NCBI GenBank assembly: GCA_046590205.1
Contig: JBKJTT010000079.1
Span: 13,327 to 77,326, forward strand
Source of the DNA: DATDEW01 sp046590205
Lineage (GTDB): Bacteria; Bacteroidota; Ignavibacteria; Palsa-1295
Length of the DNA: 64,000 nucleotides
Direction: 5' to 3'
Every line of letters starts with the position of its first letter. Within the stretch, counting starts at the first letter, position 1. Below are positions 1 through 9,712 of the stretch, piece after piece. A program made the position numbers and the translations under genes. The notes beneath the pieces are model-generated. The model searched no databases. It saw only the letters and a list, made by a program, of their open reading frames with translations, and was not told the DNA's origin.

Positions 1-2211
1 GGTGTTGCAGTTGGTGATGGCGGAACAATCATGCGCCGAGTTGGCGGCAGTTTTTCTCCGGTGACCTACCCTACAATTCATGGTCTTCGCTCTGTCTCGC
101 GTTATGTTGATACGATGTATATTGTCGGTGACTCCGGCTATATCTTCAAGTCGATTAATAACGGAGAAACGTGGACAAATAAATCATATTCCGGTAGTAA
201 AGTATTCTTGAATGCAACAGCTGCCCGCAACAAAGATAACGCTTGGGCTGCGGGTGATTCGGGTATCATACTTTATACTACTAATGGCGGCACATCATGG
301 TCAAAACAATCGAATAGCTCAAAAGCGAAGATTCGCGATTTCACATGGGCTAGACAGTCGGCTTATGCATGTGGCGATTCAGGTACGTTAATGCGAGGTA
401 GTTTCTATGGAATATCTGGGTGGGGCAAATACACTGTGCCTGTTCGTTTTCCACTTCGTGGTATTTCGATGGATACCAATAACGTTTATGCTGTAGGTGA
501 TTCTGGTTACATTTTGCGGCATAGTTTTCTTGACCAAAATATTATTGCAGATACAGTTCTTAACTCCTCAATAAATTATTATGATGTTGCATCATGGGAG
601 AACTATGTAATAGTTGTTGGCTCTAATGGTACGATCCGGCGCTCAAATGACACAGGATACACATGGACGACACCAACATCACATGCAACTGAAAGTATCA
701 ATCATGTAGAGCTTGCTTCCAACTTTGAAACATCAGGTGTTGCTTGGGCTGTTGGTGATGATGGATTATTTCTTCGCTCTGCAAACTATGGTGTATCGTG
801 GACTCGGCTTGATAGCGGTACAAGAGGAGTAATTAATGCAGTTGACCGCTCACCAAATGGGAAGATGTATGGCACAAGTAATGCCGGTATAGTCTATACT
901 TCTACAAATGATGGTATTACGTGGCGACGGGACTCAATAAATGTAGTCGGTGCGCGATTTCTTGATATTGATTTTGACAATAACGGCTTCGGACTTCTCT
1001 CAACCTATGACAATAAAGTTCTTCGTACCCTTGATTCGGGTAAGACATGGACAGCTCATACGGTTGGAGCAAGTGGCGTACTTATTCTCGGAATTGCCGT
1101 TGATGGCAGCAATGCTCTTGCTTGTGGTTCAGGTGGGAAGATGTATCTGACGACAAACCAAGGCAACACATGGACGCTAAAGACATCAAATACCACTGAT
1201 ATTCTTTATGACGTTGATCTTGAGGGAACACGTGGCATCGGTTGTGGTGAGCAAGGAAGTATTGTCTATTCTACTAATGGTGGAGCTACATGGACGAAAG
1301 CAACATCCGGTACTTCAGCGCGTTTTCAGCGCGTTGGATTTGCTGGGACCAGCGCGGTAGCGATAGCAGTTGCACAAGGCGGCGGGATCCATCGCACAAC
1401 AAATGGAGGATCATCATGGTCATCGGTAACAAGCGCCACAACAAAACACTTGAATGATATTCGTTTTCGCGATGATAAGCATGGACTTATAGTCGGTGAT
1501 GGTGGCACAATACTCAAGACAAACAACGGCGGATCTACATGGAAAAAAGATACGAGCAATACAGTTAATGATTTAAAAGGGTCAATCATTATGGATGCAG
1601 ATAATGCATTCGTAATCGGTAGCAAGACTACCGTTCTATATACATCGAACTCAATGCTTCCGGTAGAGCTAATTAGTTTTAGCGGAAGACGCACAGAGAA
1701 TGATGTTGTGCTTTCATGGAGTGTATCGACCGAAAAGAATTCATCACACTATGAACTCTACCGCAACAGCGATAACTTGTGGGAGAGCGTTGGAAGGATT
1801 TCTGCGCAAGGAAATTCCGCACATTTTGATTACTCTTATGTAGATGTAAATGCTCCGACATCACACCTTCAATATCGCCTCAAGCAGTTTGACCTTGACG
1901 GTTCAGAGCATGACCTGGGAGTTGTAACGCTTGGTGCATCGACAGCACCTGTTGATTTGTCGCTTTTGGTATTTCCGAATCCTATGGTGCTTAGTGGCTC
2001 TATTAGTTTCTCACTGCCCGAAACCTCCGAAGCGACGCTTTTGCTTGTTGATATATCAGGAAGAAAAGTATCTATGATTGCAATTGGAGAATATATCGGT
2101 GGGAATTACACCATTCCATTCGACGTAATTGGCATATCATCGGGAAATTATCTGCTCATTCTTGAAACCAAGAGCGGAAAAATAACGAAGAACGTTATTA
2201 TCACAAAATAA
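1..2211 (+). CDS. T9SS-sorted surface/secreted protein with YCF48/BNR-like propeller repeats (5' truncated)
   Basis: The frame is open from base 1, and the residues before the first ATG (position 31) already form a GxVGDGGTI repeat, so the gene begins upstream of the window and 736 residues are visible. Roughly a dozen repeats of the type VGDxGxI...TxNGGxTW fill residues 1 to about 545; this is the YCF48/BNR-like beta-propeller pattern. They are followed by an LPVELISF module with a conserved LSW and YRLKQ, common just before the T9SS signal. The last 80 residues (PNP, VDISGRKV, SSGNYLLILE, ending in KNVIITK) are a type A C-terminal sorting domain. Inferred: exported by the Sec system, then moved across the outer membrane by T9SS. 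Ligand or substrate is unknown. It overlaps nadK by one base (TAATG). Confidence 0.88.
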   Translation, partial: GVAVGDGGTIMRRVGGSFSPVTYPTIHGLRSVSRYVDTMYIVGDSGYIFKSINNGETWTNKSYSGSKVFLNATAARNKDNAWAAGDSGIILYTTNGGTSWSKQSNSSKAKIRDFTWARQSAYACGDSGTLMRGSFYGISGWGKYTVPVRFPLRGISMDTNNVYAVGDSGYILRHSFLDQNIIADTVLNSSINYYDVASWENYVIVVGSNGTIRRSNDTGYTWTTPTSHATESINHVELASNFETSGVAWAVGDDGLFLRSANYGVSWTRLDSGTRGVINAVDRSPNGKMYGTSNAGIVYTSTNDGITWRRDSINVVGARFLDIDFDNNGFGLLSTYDNKVLRTLDSGKTWTAHTVGASGVLILGIAVDGSNALACGSGGKMYLTTNQGNTWTLKTSNTTDILYDVDLEGTRGIGCGEQGSIVYSTNGGATWTKATSGTSARFQRVGFAGTSAVAIAVAQGGGIHRTTNGGSSWSSVTSATTKHLNDIRFRDDKHGLIVGDGGTILKTNNGGSTWKKDTSNTVNDLKGSIIMDADNAFVIGSKTTVLYTSNSMLPVELISFSGRRTENDVVLSWSVSTEKNSSHYELYRNSDNLWESVGRISAQGNSAHFDYSYVDVNAPTSHLQYRLKQFDLDGSEHDLGVVTLGASTAPVDLSLLVFPNPMVLSGSISFSLPETSEATLLLVDISGRKVSMIAIGEYIGGNYTIPFDVIGISSGNYLLILETKSGKITKNVIITK

Positions 2212-3176
2212 TGAAGAGACGCTACGGCATTATAGCAAATGTTTTCAAAACCGAAGCCCGCGATGCCGCCCGAGAGTTGGCTTCATTGCTTATTTCCGCA
2301 GGTGCGAAAGAGTGTACTGTCCTCGAAGGAATAGATGTAGAGGGCGTAGAGCGAGTTCGACAAAACGCTTCGCTTCTTGAAATTGCCGCATCATCAGATA
2401 TAGTATTTTCTGTCGGTGGTGATGGCACGATGCTTTCTGCCGCTCGTGCTATTATGCGAGCTAACTCGAAAGCTGAACTTGTTGGTGTAAATCTTGGCAA
2501 GATGGGTTTCCTCGCAGAGAACCCACCCGATGAACTTCCGGATATTATCAAAGAACTTGTATCAGGAGAGATTAAAAGGGAAGAACGGGCATTCATTCAG
2601 TCATCTGTCGTAAGTGAGAGTACTCATGAAAACGGTGTTACTATTAAACGGGATATTCTTCATAGCGACAAAGAAGGAAGTACGTCTGATTGTGTCGAGC
2701 TTCATGCACTCAATGAATTTGTTATAGATAACTTCGGCTCAACACGAATGTTGACGCTCGATATTTCTATTGATGGTGCACTCCTTGGTACTCTTCGTGC
2801 CGATGGACTTATCATTGCTACTCCTACCGGTTCAACGGGGTATGCGTTGAGTGCCGGGGGACCTATCGTTGAACCCACAAGTCCGGTACATATTATTACG
2901 GCTATCGCGCCGCATTCATTGACAGTACGTCCGCTCATTATATCTAATACATCAGAGATTATTATTCGCGTAACATCTGAAGCGGCAACACCTGCTCTAA
3001 TTGTAGCAGACGGACAGGAAGAAGTGATAGTAGAGACACCTGCTACGGTTACGATTACGAAATATCCAAGCACGCTACATCTATTACGTAGAAAAGATCA
3101 TAGCTACTTTGATTTATTACGTACAAAACTTCTCTGGAGCGCCGATGTCCGGGAGCGCGGAAAAGGACGTTGGTAG
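2211..3176 (+). CDS. nadK: NAD kinase
   Basis: Phosphorylates NAD+ to NADP+ in the cytosol. The 321-residue product has the family signature GGDGTML at residues 69-75, NLGKMGFLAE about 30 residues later, and the C-terminal-half motif ATPTGSTGYALSAGGP that forms the NAD site. It is slightly longer than typical bacterial NadK (about 290) because of a hydrophilic insertion around residues 130-165. The ATG overlaps the stop of the upstream T9SS cargo gene (TAATG), suggesting translational coupling even though the functions are unrelated. Its stop codon directly abuts the stop of cdsA on the other strand, with no intergenic base and no visible terminator. Confidence 0.95.
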   Translation: MKRRYGIIANVFKTEARDAARELASLLISAGAKECTVLEGIDVEGVERVRQNASLLEIAASSDIVFSVGGDGTMLSAARAIMRANSKAELVGVNLGKMGFLAENPPDELPDIIKELVSGEIKREERAFIQSSVVSESTHENGVTIKRDILHSDKEGSTSDCVELHALNEFVIDNFGSTRMLTLDISIDGALLGTLRADGLIIATPTGSTGYALSAGGPIVEPTSPVHIITAIAPHSLTVRPLIISNTSEIIIRVTSEAATPALIVADGQEEVIVETPATVTITKYPSTLHLLRRKDHSYFDLLRTKLLWSADVRERGKGRW

Positions 3177-4067
3177 TTATATCTTACAAAGTGTAAGATA
3201 GAGTAAAATTATCGGTGCTACAAATAGAAGAGAATCTAACCTATCAAGCACACCACCGTGCCCAGGAATAAGCTGTGACGAGTCTTTCACCTTTGCATCA
3301 CGTTTTAAGAGTGACTCAGCAAGGTCTCCTATCTGCCCCATGATACCTGCAATTAGACCAAAGATTATCAGGTGGATGGTCTTTACTCCTGTCATTTGAT
3401 GGAGAATTAATGGTGCTACTATCCACGTTGCGATACTACCAATAAGCCCTGCGACTGAACCTTCCCAAGTTTTATTCGGACTGACACGTTCAAGGAGTTT
3501 GTGCTTGCCAAATGCTTTTCCTGCAAAGTACGCAAAGCTATCACATATCCATATAGAGGAGAGCATAACAATAATAAAAATTCCCGGGGGAAGTATGTCA
3601 AATACCTCAAGACCGATATTCTTTATAGTAAAATACTCGAAGATACCGAAGATACTTCCGATACCGATTCCTGTGTAGAGAATTCCAAAAAGTGTAGAAG
3701 AGGTATTCTCTATTGGGTTCTTATATCCTCGAAACAGCTCAAGTGTAAGTATGAGGATAACTGAAACAATGAGAATAATGGTCAACAAGTCTGTTTCAGC
3801 AGGGAAGCTTGGGATGCCGAGTTCATTCATCACTGTGAGCAAACGGAATTTTCCGAACGTCGCTGCCACGAGCACGGCAAGCGTTACTCCTAACTCAACG
3901 TGAGGAATGTTGCCTTTTGCTCTGACAAGTCCGAAGTATTCTTGAGATGCAAGCCCGCTCAGGAGCAATACTAATCCGAAGAAAGCAATGGGTTTATAGA
4001 GCACAATAAACAGTACGAGTGGTATAGCAATGACAGCTACTAATACTCTCTGGAGAAGATTACTCAT
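3177..4067 (-). CDS. cdsA: Phosphatidate cytidylyltransferase (CDP-diglyceride synthase)
   Basis: Makes CDP-diacylglycerol from phosphatidate and CTP at the inner membrane, the entry to phospholipid synthesis. The 296-residue protein is a chain of hydrophobic helices ending with the CdsA signature: LLKRDAKVKDSSQLIPGHGG followed by VLDRLDS, which holds the conserved Asp residues that bind metal. An upstream IWICDSFAYFAGKAFGKHK block with PNKTWEGSVAG is also characteristic of the family. The start overlaps the end of the upstream CPBP protease gene by 8 bp, so the two are probably co-transcribed. Confidence 0.95.
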   Translation of the reverse strand: MSNLLQRVLVAVIAIPLVLFIVLYKPIAFFGLVLLLSGLASQEYFGLVRAKGNIPHVELGVTLAVLVAATFGKFRLLTVMNELGIPSFPAETDLLTIILIVSVILILTLELFRGYKNPIENTSSTLFGILYTGIGIGSIFGIFEYFTIKNIGLEVFDILPPGIFIIVMLSSIWICDSFAYFAGKAFGKHKLLERVSPNKTWEGSVAGLIGSIATWIVAPLILHQMTGVKTIHLIIFGLIAGIMGQIGDLAESLLKRDAKVKDSSQLIPGHGGVLDRLDSLLFVAPIILLYLTLCKI

Positions 4068-4980
4068 GCGGTTCTACTTGTAGTTGTTTTGCACGTTTAT
4101 CGAACACTTTCGCAAGCAAGTATAGTGCACCTGCTGAAATGAAAAGGATCGGAAGTGATTGAGCCGGTGGAATTGATGTTGAGCCGGTTAGTGACTCACT
4201 CAACTGTTTATCGTTTTGAAAGATATAGAGGATAATAACGATAATAGCATTATTAAAAAAATGAGCAAGCATAGGTACATAGATCGTCCCCGATGTAACC
4301 ATCATCCATGCAAAGAGAGCACCAAGCAGCGCAAGACCAGGTAGATTGAACGGACTCATGTGGCTGGCTCCGAACGCCAATGAGGTAAGTATCACTGCTA
4401 TTGTAGTTTGGATATACTCGCCGCTTCGCTCGATATTAGTAAAGAGAAATCCGCGAAAGAAGAATTCTTCGGTGATCGCAGGAATAAGCGCAACTCCTAT
4501 GAGCATGATAAAAAGCTCGAAGGGAGTCTCAATTTTCACAAGCTGCGCCATCATATCATCCATCAACTTTTGCACTTCAAGCAGATTTGCGTAGAGATCA
4601 GGAAAGAGAGAGAGGAAATCCATCCAAATAGAACTTAACGCTGAACCAAATAGCTGTGCACAAATGGTCATGGGGATTGCAAGGAGGAAAAGTGAAAGTT
4701 GCGCAGTTCGTGGAGCATAAAGTCGAGTAGTTTCCCTAATCTCAAGATGAAGACCATTGGAGAGTATAAGTGGGAATCCTATCAACACAACAATTTGGCT
4801 AAACCCATTGATGAGGATCAGTCCAGTTGGGTCTGCATTCTTTACGTCGGTTCCATAGATGGCAATGACTATAACAGCGCCGAGCAGGTTGAACCCTACG
4901 ATGGCAGCAATGCAGATGCCAAGCGATGCAAGTATGGTGAAATAGCCGTTGCGCATAAACTTTTGACTACAAATATGCAC
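4060..4980 (-). CDS. CPBP-family intramembrane glutamic endopeptidase (CAAX protease-like)
   Basis: A 306-residue polytopic membrane protein with the CPBP/Abi (Rce1-like) motifs: EEFFFRG near residue 172, FGASHMSPFN about 35 residues later, and HFFNNA near the end. The paired Glu and the His/Asn residues are the catalytic set in this family. Substrates of bacterial members are mostly unknown; roles in prenyl-protein-like processing, signalling or bacteriocin immunity are known for relatives. A second ATG at 4956 (MRNGYFTIL) begins directly at the first hydrophobic helix and may be the true start. Co-directional and overlapping with cdsA. Confidence 0.85.
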   Translation of the reverse strand: MHICSQKFMRNGYFTILASLGICIAAIVGFNLLGAVIVIAIYGTDVKNADPTGLILINGFSQIVVLIGFPLILSNGLHLEIRETTRLYAPRTAQLSLFLLAIPMTICAQLFGSALSSIWMDFLSLFPDLYANLLEVQKLMDDMMAQLVKIETPFELFIMLIGVALIPAITEEFFFRGFLFTNIERSGEYIQTTIAVILTSLAFGASHMSPFNLPGLALLGALFAWMMVTSGTIYVPMLAHFFNNAIIVIILYIFQNDKQLSESLTGSTSIPPAQSLPILFISAGALYLLAKVFDKRAKQLQVEPHE

Positions 4981-4992
4981 CCGAAAAGGACA

Positions 4993-5010
4993 TCAAACTT
5001 GTTAGTTTGA
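4993..5010. promoter_or_regulatory. Inverted repeat in divergent promoter region (possible operator)
   Basis: A perfect palindrome with 7-bp arms TCAAACT/AGTTTGA and a 4-base spacer lies 12 bp upstream of the CPBP protease start, in the 146-bp region between two divergent genes. The location suits a regulator site, but no regulator can be named and a small RNA hairpin is equally possible. Confidence 0.3.
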
Positions 5011-5126
5011 GATTCTGTTAGTAACTCCCGAATCTTTGGGTAAGGAGTTTTGCACCTGAATTTGTTGTGTAGAGTGAGACGATTTTCCCCGTTTTCGGAT
5101 TCTATTAGCCATAATATCACGATCGA

Positions 5127-6800
5127 ATGAGCACAAATCTCAGAGTTTTACCACTCTTGGTAGTTATAGTTTCGACAGTTTTCTCGGCAACTGGAAACGC
5201 ACAGATGTCGCCGTATGAAGCATACCAAAAGCAATACCAAAACCGCCTTGGTGTTGCCGATACGACAACTGCAAAGCTATTAGAGCAGCGTCAAGCTATT
5301 CGAGCTGGTTATGATGCACAAGCCCTTGAAGGTCCGGTTGATGCTTCTACTTACAAACTTGGACCAGGAGACGGTGTGTATCTCAATGTGTATGCCGCTC
5401 ATTCTCTCGATCAAGACCTTACCGTAACTCCTGAAGGACGACTTATCATACCTCGCACAGGACAAGTTGATGTTGCCGGGCTAACTGTTCCTGAAGCAGA
5501 GAAGAAAGTCAATAGTTTGCTGCGAAAAGAATACAAGGAGCCTGATGCAAGCCTGTCACTTCGCAAACTTCGCTCCATGAAAATTACAGTTGTAGGTGAT
5601 GTGCTGGCACCGGGAATATATACAACAACAGCACTTTCTCGAACGAATGAATTGATTGATAAGGCGGGCGGATTCAACAAAGAATCTTCCTTACGTAACA
5701 TTGAGATCCGTGATCAGTCGGGAAAACTACGTACAAAAGCTGATCTTGTTAGCTATCTTGTCGCTGGTGATGTTACTAAGAACCCAATTCTTGAAGGCGG
5801 AGACGTACTTGTTGTTCCGAGAGTATATTCATTTGTCACGATAAACGGAAGTGTTGGTGTTCCTGGACAGAAAGAATTTGTTGAGGGTGATCGGCTTTCA
5901 ACGCTGATAAAGATCGCGCATGGTTTACGATCAGATGCCATTCTTGATCAAGTGGAGATTTCTCGTTTTCGCGTTGATAATGTCAGTATAGCTGAACGAT
6001 TTTCTGTAAACTATGCAAGTGGTGATGACCCTGAACTCAAGGAAGGAGATGTAATTTCCATTAAGGGCAGAGCAGAGTATCATATACCAAAAGTAGTTTC
6101 CGTTGCAGGTGAAGTGCAAAACCCAGGTAAGTATTCTATTGAACGCGGGTCAACTCGTTTGCTTGACGTGCTCTCTCGTGCCGGAAGTATATTGCCAACG
6201 GGCTCTCTTGAAGAAGCAGTCGTGCTTCGTCGTTCAGGTGTTGGCTCTTGGGAAAGTGACCCTGAATTTATAATGATTCAGCAGTTGGCAAACAACCCAA
6301 GTGCAAAACTCACTGATGATCAGCTTAATTATTATCAAGCACGCAGTCGTCAGCTCGGTCGGTCGATCATGGTTGTAAACTTCAAATCACTTATTGAAAA
6401 AGGTGATACGTCACAGAATATTTACATGCGTGACGACGATTCTGTTTGGGTGCCTCGCGCTCGAGGATACATCAGTGTGATTGGAAGTATCAATAATCAG
6501 GGGAATGTGAATTATATTCAGGGAATGCCATTTCACTATTACATAGAAAAAGCAGGGGGCTATACTTCTGCTGCAGATAAAGGCGAAGTACGTGTCATTA
6601 ATTCACGGACAAGTACGTATATAGACCCTCGCTCGGATGATGACTATGAGATAGGTCCGGGAGACACGATCGTTATTCCGGCAGAAAAAGATACATTCTG
6701 GGAAGACCTCGTGAAAATTACTGCCCTTACCGCGCAAGTAATTACCATCATAGCAGGTGTTATCCTTCTTAGAAGTAGTTTTGATAACACTACAAAGTAG
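5127..6800 (+). CDS. Polysaccharide export outer-membrane protein with SLBB domains (Wza-like)
   Basis: Product of 557 residues. It starts with a Sec signal peptide (hydrophobic 7-20, cleavage probably after TGNA) without a lipobox cysteine, unlike classical Wza. A Poly_export domain follows (YKLGPGDGVYLNVY at about 77), then four SLBB-like beta-grasp repeats, each beginning with a V-x-G-x-V-x-x-P/Q-G pattern (VVGDVLAPG, INGSVGVPG, VAGEVQNPG, VIGSINNQG). A single hydrophobic helix lies near the C-terminus (TAQVITIIAGVILL), resembling the outer-membrane-spanning helix of Wza. First gene of a three-gene run with a glycosyltransferase and a flippase, so it likely forms the export channel for a capsule or exopolysaccharide. 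Confidence 0.87.
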   Translation: MSTNLRVLPLLVVIVSTVFSATGNAQMSPYEAYQKQYQNRLGVADTTTAKLLEQRQAIRAGYDAQALEGPVDASTYKLGPGDGVYLNVYAAHSLDQDLTVTPEGRLIIPRTGQVDVAGLTVPEAEKKVNSLLRKEYKEPDASLSLRKLRSMKITVVGDVLAPGIYTTTALSRTNELIDKAGGFNKESSLRNIEIRDQSGKLRTKADLVSYLVAGDVTKNPILEGGDVLVVPRVYSFVTINGSVGVPGQKEFVEGDRLSTLIKIAHGLRSDAILDQVEISRFRVDNVSIAERFSVNYASGDDPELKEGDVISIKGRAEYHIPKVVSVAGEVQNPGKYSIERGSTRLLDVLSRAGSILPTGSLEEAVVLRRSGVGSWESDPEFIMIQQLANNPSAKLTDDQLNYYQARSRQLGRSIMVVNFKSLIEKGDTSQNIYMRDDDSVWVPRARGYISVIGSINNQGNVNYIQGMPFHYYIEKAGGYTSAADKGEVRVINSRTSTYIDPRSDDDYEIGPGDTIVIPAEKDTFWEDLVKITALTAQVITIIAGVILLRSSFDNTTK

Positions 6801-7982
6801 ATGCGTGTTCTTCTGATAAACTCTATGTTCTTTAACTCTGTCTATCGCCGTTGCGCTGATGAGTTAGGAGAAATTGATGATATTGACCTGTCTGTTCTTA
6901 CCGTCGAAGGGTGGGATATGAATGGTAAGTATAGAGAGGCAGACGCGCTTCAAGTTGAAAGTCCATACGACTTTATACTCGGAAAAACCTTCTGGAGTGG
7001 GAAAGAAAACCGTGGCTTTTATGTATCAGGGCTTCATCGTGCTTTCAAGATTTCACAACCTGAAGTAATCTATCTGATGGAGGAGCCATTCTCGTTATTT
7101 GCAATTCAAGTACTTGCCTTACGCGCTATTTTATTGCCTAATACTCCCGTTATTTTTTTTACTTGGACAAATCTTTCATTAAGACAATTTGATTACCGCC
7201 CTTCGTTATGGTATAGCAACGTTTCGCGATGGGTATTGCCGAGAATGCAATATGGTTTAACCGCAAATACTGATGGCATCAAAGTTCTACGAGAGGAAAA
7301 CTTCTCTGCACCAACTAAGATGGTCGGTTATGGAGTTGATACAGATTCATTTCGCTTGGTATCAAAAGAGGCTAAACAATCACTTCATAAGAAACTTGAT
7401 ATTCCCGATGAAGCGGCCATCATAGGTTTTATTGGCAGAATGATATGGATGAAGGGACTTGACCTTTTGCTCGATTCATTTGCCAAACTCAAACAGAGCA
7501 CAGAAAAAACACTCATATTGTTGCTCGTTGGTAGCGGTAAAGAAGAGATGGAAATACTATCTCGCGCAAATGAAATGGGACTTTCTTCCTCGATTCGTCA
7601 TGTAGCTTCAGTCGCGCAAACAGATGTACCACCGTATATTACAATCATGGATATACTTGTGCTTCCGAGCCGGAGAGTAGGAATGTGGGCAGAACAGTTC
7701 GGGAGAGTACTGGTTGAAGCAATGGCTGCAAGAACCTTAGTAGTTGGCTCTTCATCGGGCGCAATACCTGAAGTAATTGGTAATGCAGGATTTGTCTTTG
7801 AAGAGAATAATGGAGATGATCTTTATCGTGTACTCTCAGATGTTGTAAATCTTTCCGACGAAGAAAAGAACAGAATGCTTTTGATTGGAGAAGAAAGAGC
7901 AGCCAGTCAGTATTCTTGGAAGCGATTTGCAGAAGAAAGTGCAGAAGCTATTCGCTATGTTCATAACAACAGGTTTGCGTGA
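6801..7982 (+). CDS. Glycosyltransferase family 4/GT-B (polysaccharide synthesis)
   Basis: Product of 393 residues. The C-terminal half carries the GT4/GT1 nucleotide-sugar-binding pattern: VGYGVDTDSF, IGFIGRMIWMKGLDLLLDSF, LLLVGSGKE, then EQFGRVLVEAMAA with the E-x7-E arrangement and GAIPEVIGNAGF. The N-terminal half is the variable acceptor domain. The ATG follows the exporter stop codon immediately, and its stop overlaps the GTG start of the flippase. Inferred to add one sugar during assembly of the lipid-linked unit exported by the neighbours; donor sugar and linkage cannot be read from sequence. Confidence 0.88.
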   Translation: MRVLLINSMFFNSVYRRCADELGEIDDIDLSVLTVEGWDMNGKYREADALQVESPYDFILGKTFWSGKENRGFYVSGLHRAFKISQPEVIYLMEEPFSLFAIQVLALRAILLPNTPVIFFTWTNLSLRQFDYRPSLWYSNVSRWVLPRMQYGLTANTDGIKVLREENFSAPTKMVGYGVDTDSFRLVSKEAKQSLHKKLDIPDEAAIIGFIGRMIWMKGLDLLLDSFAKLKQSTEKTLILLLVGSGKEEMEILSRANEMGLSSSIRHVASVAQTDVPPYITIMDILVLPSRRVGMWAEQFGRVLVEAMAARTLVVGSSSGAIPEVIGNAGFVFEENNGDDLYRVLSDVVNLSDEEKNRMLLIGEERAASQYSWKRFAEESAEAIRYVHNNRFA

Positions 7983-9643
7983 GTAACACCGTAAGTTATA
8001 CTACAAGAGCAACGAGGGGATTCGCTTGGAATCACTTGTATAAGTTGACGGAGTTCGGCTTGCTGAATCTCTTTAATATGCTTATCGCTCGGTATTTTGG
8101 TCCTGAAGGCTCAGTCCCGTATCTAGTTTATATAGCTCTTGGTACTACTATCTCGGCGATTGCTGCATTTGGAGTTGACGGCACCCTACTTCGATATCTT
8201 CCAAGAATTACAGAAGTAGAGTCAGGGGCAGATAAAGAACTAGAAGGAATGGGAGTTACTGGGCTGAGTTCATTTGTAAGGCGGTTATTTGCGTTTCGTA
8301 TGTTCGTCGTTCTTCTGGTTATAACATTAGTAACCATTGTCTTTATTCTGCTTCCTATGCTTTTTGCAACATTTTCTAATTCTCTTGGAAGCACTACAAT
8401 CTACGCTCCCTATCTACTTCTATTTCTTCTTGCACAATCAGTCATTGCGTTTTCAACTTTTGCACTGATAGCATTGCTTGAAACGAAGGTGCTTTTTTTT
8501 ATAAGTTTCCTTACTCGTGCTTCACTGCTTGGATTAGGTGTGTTTCTTGTTAGCGAGACTATTCTTACTATAGAAACTACCATCATCATTCATGTAATAA
8601 GTGCAGCTCTTGGTGCAATATGTCTTCTGTTTATTCTTTTCCGAGTTATAAATGAACGTGAGATAGATAAAGGGAAACGATCACTGACACATACTGTCTC
8701 ACAAGTTACAGGTGATCTTTTGCGCTTATTCCGTTTTCGTAATCTCACGGCTTTACTTGTCAGCCCCGTAATGATCTACGGTCTTACAACATACGGGAAT
8801 GACATGCTTAGTGCTATACTTGGGAGGCAGCCCGATATTTTGATGCTTCGTGGTTTTTATGGAGAACATGCCAGAGAGGTAGGGATCTACAATGTCGCTT
8901 CGATGCTTTTGCTTGTTACTGAATATATTTTCTTCCTTGGGTTTGGAGGTGCACTTGTTTCGATATTCAGTAAATATGCACATGAAGATGAAGCGGAGCG
9001 AAATACGACTTCCGCATATCCACGTATGACAAGAGCAAGAGGTGAGATAGCTGGTTTTCAATACATCACGCTTATTCCGTTGTGCGGATTTGTGTTTGTG
9101 TTTGCATTGCAAGTTATACGTCTTATTTATGGGACACAATATGATGATGCCGCACTTTCCCTTCAAATAGGTGTAATTTTATTAGCAATTAACGTGGCTG
9201 TTTTTGGTGGTGGCTTGCCAATCACTTCACTTGTTGCAATTGGTAAACCACGACTTGTGCTTTATTCACGAATCACATGGGGAGTTATTAATCTTGTTGG
9301 TAATTTCTTTTTGATAAAGTACTATGGGGTTATAGGTGCGATCATTGGTACGAATGCTTGTAATATGTTTGCTTGTGCAACCGAAGACTACTTTGCGAGA
9401 AAATACATTGGCATCTCAATTCGCTATCTCTCAATGCTAAGAACCGTAGTGTTGACAAGCATCATTGCTTGCTTCATTTGGTACATTGATAATACGCTGT
9501 TCTTATCTTTATCCACTATATATAGACTCGGAATCGCTGCTGTACTTTATTTCCTTGTTACCTATGCGCTTTTCTGGATACTAAAACTTCCGGAATTTGT
9601 TTACTTTCAGACGCGATTACGTTCGGTGATTGGTAAATTATAG
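7979..9643 (+). CDS. Oligosaccharide flippase, MATE/MOP superfamily (Wzx-like)
   Basis: Product of 554 residues with about 12-14 hydrophobic segments and paired blocks typical of polysaccharide transporters. It begins TRGFAWNHLYKLTEFGLLNLFNMLIARYFGP, the usual Wzx opening with a first helix followed by ARYFGP. Start is GTG in a 4-bp GTGA overlap with the glycosyltransferase stop, so translation is likely coupled. Predicted role: moving undecaprenyl-linked sugar units across the inner membrane. No Wzy polymerase or Wzc/Wzz chain-length regulator lies next to it in this window, so the pathway must be completed elsewhere. Confidence 0.85.
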   Translation: MSNTVSYTTRATRGFAWNHLYKLTEFGLLNLFNMLIARYFGPEGSVPYLVYIALGTTISAIAAFGVDGTLLRYLPRITEVESGADKELEGMGVTGLSSFVRRLFAFRMFVVLLVITLVTIVFILLPMLFATFSNSLGSTTIYAPYLLLFLLAQSVIAFSTFALIALLETKVLFFISFLTRASLLGLGVFLVSETILTIETTIIIHVISAALGAICLLFILFRVINEREIDKGKRSLTHTVSQVTGDLLRLFRFRNLTALLVSPVMIYGLTTYGNDMLSAILGRQPDILMLRGFYGEHAREVGIYNVASMLLLVTEYIFFLGFGGALVSIFSKYAHEDEAERNTTSAYPRMTRARGEIAGFQYITLIPLCGFVFVFALQVIRLIYGTQYDDAALSLQIGVILLAINVAVFGGGLPITSLVAIGKPRLVLYSRITWGVINLVGNFFLIKYYGVIGAIIGTNACNMFACATEDYFARKYIGISIRYLSMLRTVVLTSIIACFIWYIDNTLFLSLSTIYRLGIAAVLYFLVTYALFWILKLPEFVYFQTRLRSVIGKL

Positions 9644-9678
9644 ATGAGATTATCTGTAACATCGGATGTCACTCCTCG

Positions 9679-9686
9679 TAACTTTG
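9679..9686 (+). promoter_or_regulatory. Bacteroidota-type -7 element (TAACTTTG)
   Basis: Matches TAnnTTTG exactly and lies 26 nt upstream of the ATG at 9713, the same spacing seen for two other genes here. No convincing -33 TTG partner is visible. Confidence 0.4.
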
Positions 9687-9712
9687 TAGAATCACCAAAG
9701 TAGGCAGACAAT

